A DNA stretch of 64,000 nt, taken from contig NC_091100.1 in NCBI RefSeq assembly GCF_024713975.1, positions 20,509,501-20,573,500 on the forward strand, given 5' to 3'. Below the pieces are notes generated by a model that was not told the DNA's origin, ran no database searches, and was given only the letters and a program-made list of their open reading frames with translations. The stretch comes from Paralichthys olivaceus (lineage: Eukaryota; Chordata; Actinopteri; Pleuronectiformes; Paralichthyidae). Each line of letters begins with the position of its first letter. Position 1 is the first letter of the stretch. The position numbers and the translations under genes were made by a program. This document shows positions 52,401-61,000 of the stretch, piece after piece.

Positions 52401-53577
52401 CTGGTGTCACTTAACAGTCGCTGTTATCGATGACATCTCGAGTGAAAAAACTGCTCAGCTGAGTGGGAGCGATAGTGGAAGTTCCTCCGACACGGAACAT
52501 GTGACGCAGCTGTTCTGTCACAGATACAGATCGATGTGATACTGATGCATCAGCAGTCAAATCAGCCTCATGACTAGTAAATTGCACAGAACGTGGTAAG
52601 AGTTCATTTAAGAGGTAGTGGAACACCCACCATGCCTAAAACCCACTAACACTTGCTCACATTTGGCTTTTGTCTGCAGTGTGAATGGATTCAATCAGCA
52701 TTCACTCCCAGGTCAAATGACTCTGCAGTGAACAAGGGTTTTTATCAGCTCGGGTCGACAATGATGGCATCGAACATGAGGCACTGGTGACAAAAAAACA
52801 GAAAGGAAAATCCCCTAATGGCAATAGGAAAAGAGTCAATTGCCTTTTTAAATGTGGGAAAACCCACTAAAAAGGCGTTTGTCTCCTTTCCCATGGTGGT
52901 AGGCCCACATTCTGAGACTTCACTGATGGACGCAGAAAATCAAATAGGAACAATATCGTGTGGGTTTTGGATTGTTTGTCATTATCAATATTCATTTTTC
53001 ACTATTTCCCCCAAATAATATAGACCAAATGTTAAGTTAAGTGAGAAAATAAATCTGTTAATCATAATTTAAGTTTTAAAATGTACTAATCAAATGTCCT
53101 TATGATGTTTAATGTCATATAAGAGTCAATAATATAATCATAATGTGGTGATTACCTAAGATATATTAATATATCCATGTTCCCACAATGAGCAGCTTAT
53201 ATATGTTAGAACACATTTGAGTGTTTACAGTGGAGTTGTGTGTAGTGACTTCTTTTCCATGCACAATATTTGGATTTATAAAAAAACTTCATGACTCCTG
53301 AGCTTAGTCACAATATTGAGATTAAGCTGTAAATACAATAAAATGACAGTCGAAGCTGTTGCAGTAAATAATAACTCACCTCATACTGTGCATCAGTGTC
53401 TATCAACTGGAAGCTCCTCAGCCACACACCAGGCTCAGAGTCCATGTGCACGTCCACGCAGGGATTCGTCCTGAGCCACAGCAGCTTCCTCATCCTGCTC
53501 ATCCCCCCCATTTTGCTGCGGAGGCTGCGAGGCTCTCCTCCATCGCCGCCTCCAAACACCGGAAGAATGATCCTCAT
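34329..53577 (-). CDS. rgl3: RGL3, Ral guanine nucleotide dissociation stimulator-like 3 (spliced, 807 aa long form)
   Basis: Ras-effector exchange factor that loads GTP onto RalA/RalB at membranes. Minus-strand coding exons: 53577-53380, 46005-45722, 43230-43186, 42935-42766, 41106-40949, 40855-40544, 40452-40349, 39935-39851, 39042-38971, 37705-37619, 37528-37496, 37403-37282, 37187-37092, 36862-36727, 36597-36346, 35083-34969, 34483-34329. The sum is 2424 bases with no frame break. An alternative first exon at 48389-48366 gives 749 aa. Domains: RasGEF N-terminal region (about 110-232), CDC25 catalytic domain (about 270-553; [53 protein letters not shown]), Ser-rich linker (589-690) and Ras-association domain (697-783; [15 protein letters not shown]). 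[19 protein letters not shown] is closer to RGL3 than to RALGDS, RGL1 or RGL2. ODAD3 next door, same strand, matches human 19p13.2. Human RGL3 is 710 aa. Exon joins are inferred from splice signals and homology. Confidence 0.92.
34969..35083 (-). CDS. rgl3: rgl3 exon 16, Ras-association domain
   Basis: Acceptor CCTCTCCAG, donor GAAAAG|GTGAAT, phase 0 to 1. [20 protein letters not shown] matches the family VTSQDKAPxVIxxAMxKHN block. Confidence 0.92.
35166..35484 (-). repeat. Retroelement 3'-tail fragment, copy 2
   Basis: Inverse tail (AAGGAGGTTATGTTTTCCTC), then GGGACTGACATATGAGTG, GATCTGAATCTAGTGAATGT and TGTTGGGCCTTGGCAGAAG. In the rgl3 intron between exons 15 and 16. Confidence 0.55.
36346..36597 (-). 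CDS. rgl3: rgl3 exon 15, Ser-rich linker and start of Ras-association domain
   Basis: Acceptor CTTCCCATCAG, donor ATACTG|GTGAGG, phase 0 to 0. After a long Ser run comes LPVYNKQ, then CIIRVSVE and NGNVYKSIL, the first strands of the Ras-binding fold. Confidence 0.92.
36727..36862 (-). CDS. rgl3: rgl3 exon 14, linker
   Basis: Acceptor TGTGCAG, donor CTCAAG|GTACAA, phase 2 to 0. Ser-rich linker between the CDC25 and Ras-association domains; little conserved. Confidence 0.82.
37092..37187 (-). CDS. rgl3: rgl3 exon 13
   Basis: Acceptor CTTTTTGAAG, donor GCCTC|GTAAGA, phase 2 to 2. [10 protein letters not shown] corresponds to the YxLSxxIEPP motif that ends the catalytic domain. Confidence 0.87.
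37282..37403 (-). CDS. rgl3: rgl3 exon 12, end of CDC25 domain
   Basis: Acceptor CTCTTTTCCAG, donor GAGAG|GTGGGA, phase 0 to 2. Contains [15 protein letters not shown] and LLTDQE, as in the RGL family. Confidence 0.92.
37496..37528 (-). CDS. rgl3: rgl3 exon 11 (33 bases)
   Basis: Acceptor CTTTTCACAG, donor AGACGA|GTAGGT, phase 0 to 0. Encodes [11 protein letters not shown], the conserved INFEKRR motif. Confidence 0.92.
37619..37705 (-). CDS. rgl3: rgl3 exon 10, CDC25 domain
   Basis: Acceptor TCCACAG, donor GTGGAG|GTGAGA, phase 0 to 0. Contains [19 protein letters not shown], a core RasGEF block. Family members have D after LGTFLT; here it is V. Confidence 0.93.
37925..38003 (-). repeat. Retroelement 3'-tail fragment, copy 3
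   Basis: GAGGACTGATATTTATGAGTG, CTGTTGGGCCTTGAGC. Short remnant in an rgl3 intron. Confidence 0.45.
38971..39042 (-). CDS. rgl3: rgl3 exon 9, Ser/Thr-rich loop of the CDC25 domain
   Basis: Acceptor TTTCCTTCAG, donor CAGATG|GTACGA, phase 0 to 0, 24 residues of low complexity. It fills the variable gap before PYLGT. Confidence 0.78.
39571..39740 (-). repeat. Retroelement 3'-tail fragment, copy 4
   Basis: ACCAAGAGGTTATGTTTTC, AGCAGGATTACACAAAA, GAACTTGGTGGAAGGATG in family order. In an rgl3 intron. Confidence 0.55.
39851..39935 (-). CDS. rgl3: rgl3 exon 8, CDC25 domain
   Basis: Acceptor TGGTTTCAG, donor GTGGAG|GTACGT, phase 2 to 0. [13 protein letters not shown] and LTTREILVE match the family FxxLxxIFSDENN...SREIL region. 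Confidence 0.9.
40349..40452 (-). CDS. rgl3: rgl3 exon 7, CDC25 catalytic motif
   Basis: Acceptor TCTGTGTAG, donor AGCAG|GTCAGC, phase 0 to 2. Contains [17 protein letters not shown] and [11 protein letters not shown], the most conserved RasGEF signature. Confidence 0.95.
40544..40855 (-). CDS. rgl3: rgl3 exon 6, CDC25 core with Ser/Pro insert
   Basis: Acceptor TGTCCCTCAG, donor GCACAG|GTCAGG, phase 0 to 0. Contains [32 protein letters not shown] and [13 protein letters not shown]. Residues 336-374 between them are a Ser/Pro-rich insert. Confidence 0.93.
40949..41106 (-). CDS. rgl3: rgl3 exon 5, linker and start of CDC25 domain
   Basis: Acceptor TGTGTGACAG, donor GACGCT|GTAGGT, phase 1 to 0. 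An acidic linker, then [15 protein letters not shown], the start of the exchange-factor domain. Confidence 0.88.
41268..41616. mobile_element. TTAA-flanked MITE in an rgl3 intron
   Basis: Left end TTAAAGCTACAGTGTGCAG, right end CACACCGGACCTTTAA. Imperfect terminal inverted repeats with TTAA at both edges. I recognise this as a common percomorph repeat. Between rgl3 exons 4 and 5. Confidence 0.65.
42766..42935 (-). CDS. rgl3: rgl3 exon 4, end of RasGEF N-terminal region
   Basis: Acceptor CCCTTCAG, donor ACAAG|GTACAT, phase 2 to 1. Contains [20 protein letters not shown], equivalent to the family WLDxxxEDFxxPPxxPxL block. Confidence 0.88.
43186..43230 (-). CDS. rgl3: rgl3 exon 3 (45 bases)
   Basis: Acceptor TTTCCCACAG, donor CGCAG|GTGAG, phase 2 to 2. 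Encodes [14 protein letters not shown]. Being 45 bases in matching phases, it can be skipped without a frame change. Confidence 0.75.
45722..46005 (-). CDS. rgl3: rgl3 exon 2, start of RasGEF N-terminal region
   Basis: Acceptor TCTCCCCTGCAG|GAC and donor CAGAG|GTGAGA, phase 0 to 2. Contains [27 protein letters not shown] and [11 protein letters not shown], the hallmark start of the RALGDS/RGL family. Residues 67-161 of the long form. Confidence 0.93.
48366..48389 (-). CDS. rgl3: rgl3 alternative first coding exon 1b (short isoform)
   Basis: Encodes only MGKWHLSM before donor ATG|GTAGGC, phase 0, so it can replace exon 1a. It sits at the edge of a GC-rich promoter-like block. Mammalian RGL1 starts with a similar short leader before its QDWGEE block. 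Too short for ORF callers; the support is phase, donor and promoter position. Confidence 0.65.
48410..48670 (-). promoter_or_regulatory. rgl3: Internal rgl3 promoter (short isoform)
   Basis: GC-rich block just upstream (minus sense) of exon 1b, with GC boxes (GGCGGGGCGGGG, GGGCGGGG on plus, 48608-48645) and a plus-strand CCAAT at 48659. No TATA box seen. The surroundings are AT-rich. Confidence 0.55.
48817..49105. mobile_element. Truncated second copy of the TTAA MITE
   Basis: Same terminus after TTAA (48813-48816) and the same GATGGAGGGGTGGGTGAA. Later it follows the other arm of the 13.3 kb copy (GGGGTAAACAGCATTGCAGC, then CGTGTGGTGTC), so it is in inverse orientation. The far end is missing. 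Confidence 0.65.
49143..49439 (-). mobile_element. Non-LTR retrotransposon ORF2 C-terminal fragment
   Basis: A 98-codon open stretch containing [31 protein letters not shown] and FSGRLKKWL, the pattern at the end of reverse-transcriptase ORFs of teleost LINEs. No catalytic part is present: a dead 5'-truncated copy, directly after the MITE remnant. Confidence 0.6.
50733..51068 (+). repeat. SINE-like interspersed repeat with tRNA-like head
   Basis: Box A-like TAGTTAACGCAG, box B-like GGTTCTGTTTGAATCC, then the widespread teleost body (GTGTGGAGTTTGCATGTTCTC, GTCCAGGGTGTACCCC) and tail AAAGGATAAGCGGTACAGA. Degenerate copy. I recognise the body from many fish genomes. Confidence 0.6.
51125..51430 (-). 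repeat. Retroelement 3'-tail fragment, copy 5
   Basis: AGCAGGATTACACAAAATA, GAAACTTGGTGGAAGGATC, GGTGCAGATCTGAATAA, GAGGCAGAGGTATGCACTC. In the long first rgl3 intron. Confidence 0.55.
53380..53577 (-). CDS. rgl3: rgl3 first coding exon 1a (long isoform)
   Basis: 66 codons from ATG 53577 (GAG before it; in-frame TGA 18 bases upstream of the ATG) to donor TATGAG|GTGAGT, phase 0. It contains [10 protein letters not shown] and [15 protein letters not shown] possible acceptor CCTCCGTGGCACAG lies upstream, so a further 5' UTR exon is likely. Confidence 0.72.
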
Positions 53578-54036
53578 CTCCCCGGCTCTGTGTCACACCA
53601 CGGGCCCACGCACTTCGTCAGATCTCTCCCACACCTGCCGTCTCATCTGTGCCACGGAGGAGAGCGTGAGTACAGTTTCCTCATACCATCATTTTACTGC
53701 AATCCTCTCAAACATCACACTAGTCGAAATCTCCTGTTTCCAGCCGTGTGAAGTCCATGAGACAAAATACCAGCTCTAAAAACAGGGTCAGTGGTCGTTC
53801 AATAAGAATTGAAATCTCATGATCACATTTACCATTGTAGCACAGAAATAAGGTTAATGCCTCAGACTAATTCAATTTATTAACGGCAGCAGCAGCAGAA
53901 ACCCACAATGAGTTAAGTGATTTTAATACAGTGACCCTTCATAAAGAAAAGGTCAAGTAAAGCTAAACATACAATCAACATAAAGACCAAATCTGTCATG
54001 AATTCACAACTTGTCTCTTGAGCTGATATACATACA

Positions 54037-54038
<2 letters not shown>

Positions 54039-54079
<41 letters not shown>
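54039..54079. repeat. (AT)n microsatellite
   Basis: Pure AT run of about 40 bases between rgl3 exon 1a and the distal promoter; self-complementary, cruciform-prone. Confidence 0.95.
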
Positions 54080-54082
<3 letters not shown>

Positions 54083-54534
54083 CGTGACCAGAAAGTGATT
54101 AAAAAATATTTCTTATAATACAGTATATTCCATACTATCCAATTAGCTATACGAAGCACATAAGTCTTTAGAGAACCACTACTTTCAAATCAATCCTGAG
54201 AATAATAAGATAACCCTTTATTGAGGAGGATAATTCTTATATCACAGCAGCACAGCAAATTAAACACAATAAAAATAATAAAAATAGAACTATATATCTG
54301 TATATTTTACTATGGAAACTACACTTTGTACAAAGTCAGAAAGCACATAGAACAGTCACTTAACTGTAATGGTTCCTCAGTTGAAGCAGCATGTTGAATC
54401 CTGATGAAGAGCACAGTCAGAGCTGGATTCGTCCACAACACTACACAGTTATTGATGCAGAGACTAAAGTGAAACTGAAGGATCGAGTCTGAAACATTTA
54501 ACACTGAGAGCTGCCTGTGCTTAGTTTGTGGGTG

Positions 54535-54562
54535 GATGATGATGATGATGATGATGATGATG
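54535..54562. repeat. (GAT)n microsatellite
   Basis: About nine GAT units. Confidence 0.9.
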
Positions 54563-54989
54563 CTCCTCTGTGGGCATGTGTGTTAACGCAGCGCAGGGCA
54601 GTGTGTGCGCGTGAATGCATGTGTGTTGGAATGTCCTCGTTGATTAGAAGTACTCAGGCATAGACAATTATCTCAACTCTGTTGTATTGAACTTCCATTG
54701 TTCCAGGTGGCTGCCCTCCTCCTCCTCCTCCTCCTCATTAGAATCAACCTGCTGCTTCATTCTCTAACACACGTGGATTAAAAGCATGATCACCCAGGAT
54801 CATCCATGTTACACTTCATACTGATGTGAACGTGAGTGACTGGTTGATGCTCAGTGTGTTGGTGGTCAGCTGGTGCTAAATGTTTCTTACCTGTGTTATG
54901 TGTTGGGATGAACAGCCCCTGACCAGCTGATCGCATGACGCCATGACAGTTGGACGATGTGATCGCAGGGATCACACAGACACGTTGGA

Positions 54990-55110
54990 CTGACTCACTG
55001 TTGGCCGCAGATGACAAACACGCAGTCACGCTGCTGGCTCTCATTCAAACTCAGCACCAGGAAGCGCAGCTCCGCCCCCTCTCTCTGATTGGTCGATGAG
55101 CTTAAAAAAA
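54990..55110 (-). promoter_or_regulatory. rgl3: Distal rgl3 promoter and possible non-coding first exon
   Basis: Minus strand shows GACCAATCAG (CCAAT box, ~55090), then a GC box GGGGGCGGAG (~55078-55069), then a GC-richer stretch that reaches a candidate donor AACA|GTGAGT near 54997. This fits a 5' UTR exon spliced to exon 1a, which has a candidate acceptor upstream. Inferred. Confidence 0.45.
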
Positions 55111-55243
55111 ACACCAATTACAGGTTTGTTTACTTCAATGTATAGGCACCAGTGTGTATGTAGGTCAGACAGTGTCTGCCATTATGGAGGTTCTTTAATT
55201 AACACTAAAATACCAGTAAACAGTCTCCTTGTAAAATACTAAA

Positions 55244-55560
55244 CATTTAACACTGGATCTGGATTTTTTTGTTGATCTGCACAAAATTGCAAACACTCAT
55301 ATCAGTCCCCTAGACATGTCTGATTTAATTTGAATCTAGATCCATGAATTATTCTCTGAGAAATCAATGAAAAAAGAAACAGCATTCCTGGATCTGCTCC
55401 AAATTTGAATTTGGTTCTTCCCTGACTCATGACACATCCTTCCACCAAGTGTTCCTGGAAACACGTCCAGTAGTTTTTGCACAATATTGCTTATGAATAA
55501 ACAAACCATCAAACTAAAGGACAGAGGTGAAAACATTCACTCTCTTGGTGAGCAGTGATG
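55244..55560 (+). repeat. Retroelement 3'-tail fragment, copy 6
   Basis: CAGTCCCCTAGACATGTCTG, CATCCTTCCACCAAGTGTTC, CAGTAGTTTTTGCACAATAT, GGTGAAAACATTCACTCTC. Between the distal rgl3 promoter and odad3. Confidence 0.55.
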
Positions 55561-55904
55561 TTAATGTATTCAATATTTGAATGCTGATGACAGTTTGTTC
55601 TGTACTGCACATGCTGTGTCAAATCCCTTCGACACCGCCTCTCTGATTTACAAGTTGCACTTAATAATTAGAAGCTGTAGTTCTCAGTGCCGACAAAACT
55701 AAACTCATGTTCTTCACTGGAGCCAGAGATGTTGATTATAACGATCTCATCATCTCTACCAGGAAGAGAGCAAACATTGAAACAGTTACAGAGTCGCACC
55801 TTGGAATCTGAAAATCAGTTCCTTCTACAGAGACAAACATGCTTCCTTCTGACATTTTGCACACGCTTCAGCTAAAACCCTTCACTATTTGTCACTCAGC
55901 TTTG

Positions 55905-56480
55905 AGATTCATACTTTTACCTTGGTTTCCTTGTGTTTAGTTGTTGTCCCTGAGTTCTCTCTTTCCTGTTTTATTTACAAATTATACTCCATTTCTTCCC
56001 TTTGTCCTGTTTTCTCATCTGTTCCTATTCCTACTGTGTTTTTGTGTTCAATCATCCCTGTCTCCTTCTGTGTAAGTCTCTGTGCTTCCTTTTGTCTTTG
56101 TCTTGTTCATCCTGTTTCTCTCCTTCCATGTCTGCTGTGTGCCTGTGCTTTTAGTTCCCCTCACATTTCTGCAGATATTGATTATTTTGGTCTTGATTTC
56201 TTTGGACCCCATTTTGTTTTAAGTATCTTAGCCTCATACTTTGTCTGCAAATAAAGACATTTTTCACCTGAGCCTGGAAAAAGAAAAGAAGTGCAAAGAT
56301 TTGTATTCTGTTTAATCTTCACCCCTCCTCATGTGTCTCTGCCTCCGTTTTGTTACCTTTGTGCTCAGTGTATGTTATGTAATGTGTGTAATTGTACTTT
56401 TTATATCAAAGAACAAGACTTTGAGCCTGATTCTGTCTCTGCATTTGCGTCGTCTTTCGTCTCAAACGTGACAGAAAATA
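55905..56480 (+). repeat. Probable old retroelement 3' region
   Basis: T/C-rich, stop-poor text with CCTTGTGTTTAGTTG, AAATAAAGACATTTTTC and CTGCATTTGCGTCGTC, like the 3' ends of several fish retroelements. The 121-codon ORF inside is a composition effect. Confidence 0.35.
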
Positions 56481-56489
56481 TGTCCGCGG

Positions 56490-57890
56490 CTACAAATCAG
56501 AGCACATGGTGTGATAATTTGGGTTAAAAATACACATGACAAAGAGAGTTCAATAGTTCAGGCATATATACAAGCAGACATAAGTGAAACAACAAAGAGG
56601 AATAAAGATGAGTGTAATAATACAGTAAAATGAGCCTGTAGAAGTAAAATATATGCAAATACATTAACAGCTCATAGATTTATTTGTTTGAGGGGAAATG
56701 ACAATTAGAAATGAATAGAATAAAAATAGACACTCACAGAATTTAAATCAAGAATAAAATAGTAGGATGTTTGATGGTGGGAAAAGACCTGATGGGTAAT
56801 GGGAGACTGGTGGGTTCGGGGGGTCAGCATCAGAGTGTGTGTGTATCATACCATAAACACAAATCACAAATCTCTGTCCTTGATGATACTCAAAACCTCA
56901 TATAGGTCAAATCCAGGTGGTTACTATGAACCTGGACCTTTTACAGGTTAAACGTGTTAAATGTAGATGGTGAAGTGGAAAGTAAAGACCCAATTGTGTA
57001 TCACATGGAAAAATCCATTTAGGAATCTGACCTGAATCCAGCTGCTTATGAAGCTACACCCACAGCTGCTCCTGACAATACAATCTGTGTGATGTCACAA
57101 TTAGAGGGAGAGAGAACACCACAGTGCTTAACCTCTAATTTGCAGGTATGACGATATGTTATGCCAGTAGCTCAGTCTCAGAACAGGACGATCATCTTAA
57201 CAACCACAGAGCATTGGTGCAGAGAGGCAGAACCCATTCCTGACATGGCAGACATAGTTCAGGTGTTGACACTGCACGTGTGCGTCACACACACAGGAGA
57301 GTTCAGCAGCTTTGTGTCATGTCTTGCAACAAAACAAAGCACGAGCGTCTTTAGTTTTGCAGTGATTCACCCATGAACAAAGGCTGCATTCGTCACAGGT
57401 GTTGGTTTTCTGCACACTGAGGACCACGGGGCATCATGTATGAAAATAAAACCTAAGCTCACAATGGGAAGGTTTCAATCAAGACAATAAGAGAGAAAAC
57501 CTTTTGGCACAGGTCACCTAAAACAGGAGTTATTCAAAATAAGTGGAAGCGTACTGTGATTGGTTTTACTTCTGTGAGGCTGCAGGGTGGAAATCTGAGC
57601 CTTGGAAAAAAAAAAAAAAAAGGTGGCGTGATGGTGTTGGTACAACAGTGACACCTGACAGAGAACATTACTGTTGTCACAATAAATCCACTTATACAGC
57701 AAGTAGCCAGCTTCAATGGCTCATTCTATAAAAATCTAATGTCTAAAAGCTGTTAAATTGGGCTCATCTTTCAAAGAAGCCTAAAAATAAATTTGTGTTT
57801 TCAAAATTTATTTGAAATGCAAGAATCCTTGTTGCAACAAACGACTGGAACATTAAATGATTCAAATAGTAATTGGACATTTTCTCAACT
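56490..57890. other. Intergenic spacer between rgl3 promoter and odad3 3' end
   Basis: Nothing beyond repeat debris and an A17 run near 57605. No coding signal on either strand. Confidence 0.55.
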
Positions 57891-57897
57891 CTAGCTC

Positions 57898-57903
57898 TTT
57901 ATT
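57898..57903 (-). promoter_or_regulatory. odad3: Polyadenylation signal AATAAA, odad3
   Basis: TTTATT on plus, 57 bases past the odad3 stop codon. Implies a very short 3' UTR of about 80 bases. Confidence 0.6.
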
Positions 57904-57959
57904 CACTTTAATGTTCTTTTGGTTTTGTTTTTCTTGAGTCTCGAGGTTGTGCTGTTGGA

Positions 57960-58081
57960 TCAGAACTTTCCCTTCTTCTTCCAGGGCTTCTTCTTGGACT
58001 TGGCGTCGATGATCAGCTGAGACTGACGCTTCAGCGCCTCACGTGAGATGATGTCAGTGTCGTCCTCTTCACTCTCCTCCT
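57960..58081 (-). CDS. odad3: odad3 last coding exon
   Basis: Acceptor TGTGTCTCAG, phase 1; acidic EEESEEDD, then a Lys-rich tail ending KKKGKF and TGA 57962-57960. Human ODAD3 has the same acidic-then-basic end. Confidence 0.92.
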
Positions 58082-61000
58082 CTGAGACACAAACAGCGAC
58101 TGTTTTTTAAAAAGCGAAAAGTTTGTGTGTGTGTGTGGGTGTGTACGCGTGTGTGTGTGTGTTTGTCTATGGTTCTTGACTCACCATCATTGAAGAGGTC
58201 CAGTATTTGGTCCTCAGGGAGCTTGACTCGCGTGTTGTAATCTGGTAGTTTCCCCTCAATCCTGACGTGGAACTGCTCAGAGCAACACACAGACACATGG
58301 TGCAAAAATTAATTTTTTTTGCAAATAGATTTATCTTTAGACCTTTAAGGACTTAATTTCAGATTTATCATATTCTCATCTCATCATTATCTATCTCTCG
58401 GTTATCAATGCAAGTTAATTTACATGGCCCTAATTGCATTCAACCAGTATTAGCATGAGTGCTGGTGTGATTTTGGTTACTGTGTTCTCATCATGTAAAA
58501 GCTAAGACGACCAACGGGCCAAACTTTTCTAGATCTAACGTTCAAACCTGCAGCTCAACAGTAGCAGTCAAGCAAACAGAGCTGGAGTGATTTTCAAATT
58601 ATCAGCTCAGAGTTTGCGTCAGTTCTAAAGATTACACCTTCTTAAAAACGGACCTGAGATTAAAACAGTCAATGTCAGGGGACTGTTGCATGTTTTCCTA
58701 TGGTACACGCTGATATCCCCTGTTCTCAAACAGTGAAGGTGCTGCCGAGTGTTAGCAATCAAGAACAAACACTTCAGGTTGCCTTTCCATTCAGATAAGA
58801 TGTGAAAGAACAGCAGCATGTCTGCATACATGCTCAGCCATGCTGTGTTCATATGTTGCACTGCGTGGGCTTTCTTTAGGGTCACTATCTTTTCCATTTT
58901 CTTTAACACCAGGAACATTTAGGGGACTAACACCTATGAGTGTGTGCAACCTGGGGCCGTTTGAATTTTGACTGTTAGGCTTTGGTGAAGCTATTTGCTC
59001 TGAGCGTCATTCTAATTATTTAATTGGTCAAAATAAATCTCTACTTCATTAAGAGACAGAAAAGGCTGGATGAATAAACCATTTAAAAATAACCCAGATT
59101 TGACTTAATGCAGTTTTTCAAAATTTGTCACTTGTCCACCAGGAGATGAACATCCTCCAAGCTGCTGTAGTTATAGTAGCAGCAGTTTGACATAGGTGTG
59201 ATGGAGCTGACTGAGGAATTGATTAAACAGCCTCATGCCGTCACATTCAGACCTTAGAGAACCAACATTCCTATAACAGACAATATTTAGACGTTTATTA
59301 ATTTAATCATTCTTTTCAACGTCCTCCCAGAGAACCCCTCCCTCTAACATCAGGTCCTTTACTAAATAAATGTTTTACACCAACTAGCATTCTCAAAGGT
59401 TTCAGTATCATTGGTTGTAAAGCCATGTATTAGTGACAGGTGACATGTTGATCACATGGGCTTTCAGTTCAGCGCTATGTGTAATGTGTGCCAACAGTGT
59501 GTGTTAATGAGAACAGTATGTTCAGTGTGATTCATCTGTGGACCTGCCCGTGTATTTCCTGCACACCTGTTATTGAATCTGTGTTTTCAACAACTACCTG
59601 TGAAAAGTGAACCAACCACTCTGAGAAGCTGGACATTAAACAGCCTGACAGTTTGTTGTCTCACCTCCTCTTCCTCCATCTCCTTCATAATACCAGCGAG
59701 ATCTTTTCCTTGGAGTTCGTCCTGGAGTACCATCAGCTTCCGATCGCACTGGGTCATCAGCAACAACACATACTCATCCGAGTCTGGGGACACCTCCGCC
59801 ACTTGGTCCTCGCCCTGGAGAGAAACGAAAGAACCAACATAAGTTTGATTGTCACCGGAAAGAGAAAATACGTAAAATCACACGTATCATAACGTCAACA
59901 TATGGGAGTCAATACATCCAAATTCTTCAGAGGGCAGAACAATCTGTCCAAGGTGTAATATCCTTTGTCTTAAACTCTTGACTAGAGTGAAAAAAAACTA
60001 TTAAAAAAAACACTTTTATCAGGGAAAACATTCAAGAATCCTCAAAGAGAGTCACAAGTGAGGGATCCCTCTCCCAGGATGTCCACAAGTGCAATAGACG
60101 TTGAGTGTAACAGAGAACACCCACACATTTTTTTATAACATTTATGAGAAAATCAAGTGTCTAAGACAAATGGAGAGGTGTCTAAATGTTTCAAGCATTT
60201 ATACAAAGGGAAATGTCTGATAGAGATGAAGGGAGAGAGAGAGAGAGGACATGGAAGGCAGAACATCAATGACAGTTGTAAAGATAGAGCAGTGTATGGT
60301 CTATGGTCAGTAATAGTAGAATATGTGGACAGACACAACGTATATCTCAACAAGCTAGTTGCAATTATCACATAAGCAGCTGCCTCAACAATCCAGAATG
60401 CGGCTGAAGCCGGGATCCTGGATCTGAAACGTCAAGGCACAACCCAGGGGGAGAAGTCTAGTCAAGAAATGAATGTAGTCATTTCCTTTTTCCTCTGTGT
60501 GGGCATGGTCACACATGACAGCAAAGCGAACATCACGGGTTGAGGTTCACCACAGCTGAACTCCATGCTGTGATTTGCCTCGCTACAGGAAGCAAATGAA
60601 CGAGAGGCGAAGGTTCTCCACCGACACATCTGTGTATGTGTGACCGTGACAGGACAGCTCATCTTTCCAGTGTTAAAGAGAAAAGAGAGCACATCCCTGA
60701 AAGTCTCTCTGTGCCCTCATGTTTTATTAAGATCATATTCACCAGTGTGATGTGTTGAAGTTTGTCTGTCAGGTGCTCCACTCCGGCTCGAATGGTGCTG
60801 AGCGTTTTAACAAGCCAATCCAGTCTCTCTTTAGCTGCCCGGCACCTCTGCTGCTGAGCCTGCAGCCGCTGCTCGCACTCCTCCAGCATCTGTTGGTCAC
60901 TATGAAAGCAGCAGATGGAGACATTATGCATCACACAGCCACATACACTAACACCTTTGTCTCCTCTATCACTGTTTCGTTGTCTCACCCGGAGAGTTTA

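Noticed and set aside
54790-55044. 84-codon minus-strand ORF at the distal rgl3 promoter
   Set aside because: More likely a 5' UTR or promoter coincidence; no family resemblance.
55889-56254. 121-codon hydrophobic plus-strand ORF resembling a membrane protein
   Set aside because: The T/C-rich text matches the style of fish retroelement 3' regions; hydrophobicity follows from T-rich codons.
929-56385. About a dozen scattered TTATGTAA/TTACATAA (NFIL3 D-box) motifs
   Set aside because: Roughly twice the number expected in AT-rich DNA and not clustered near the promoters; not convincing as autoregulation.
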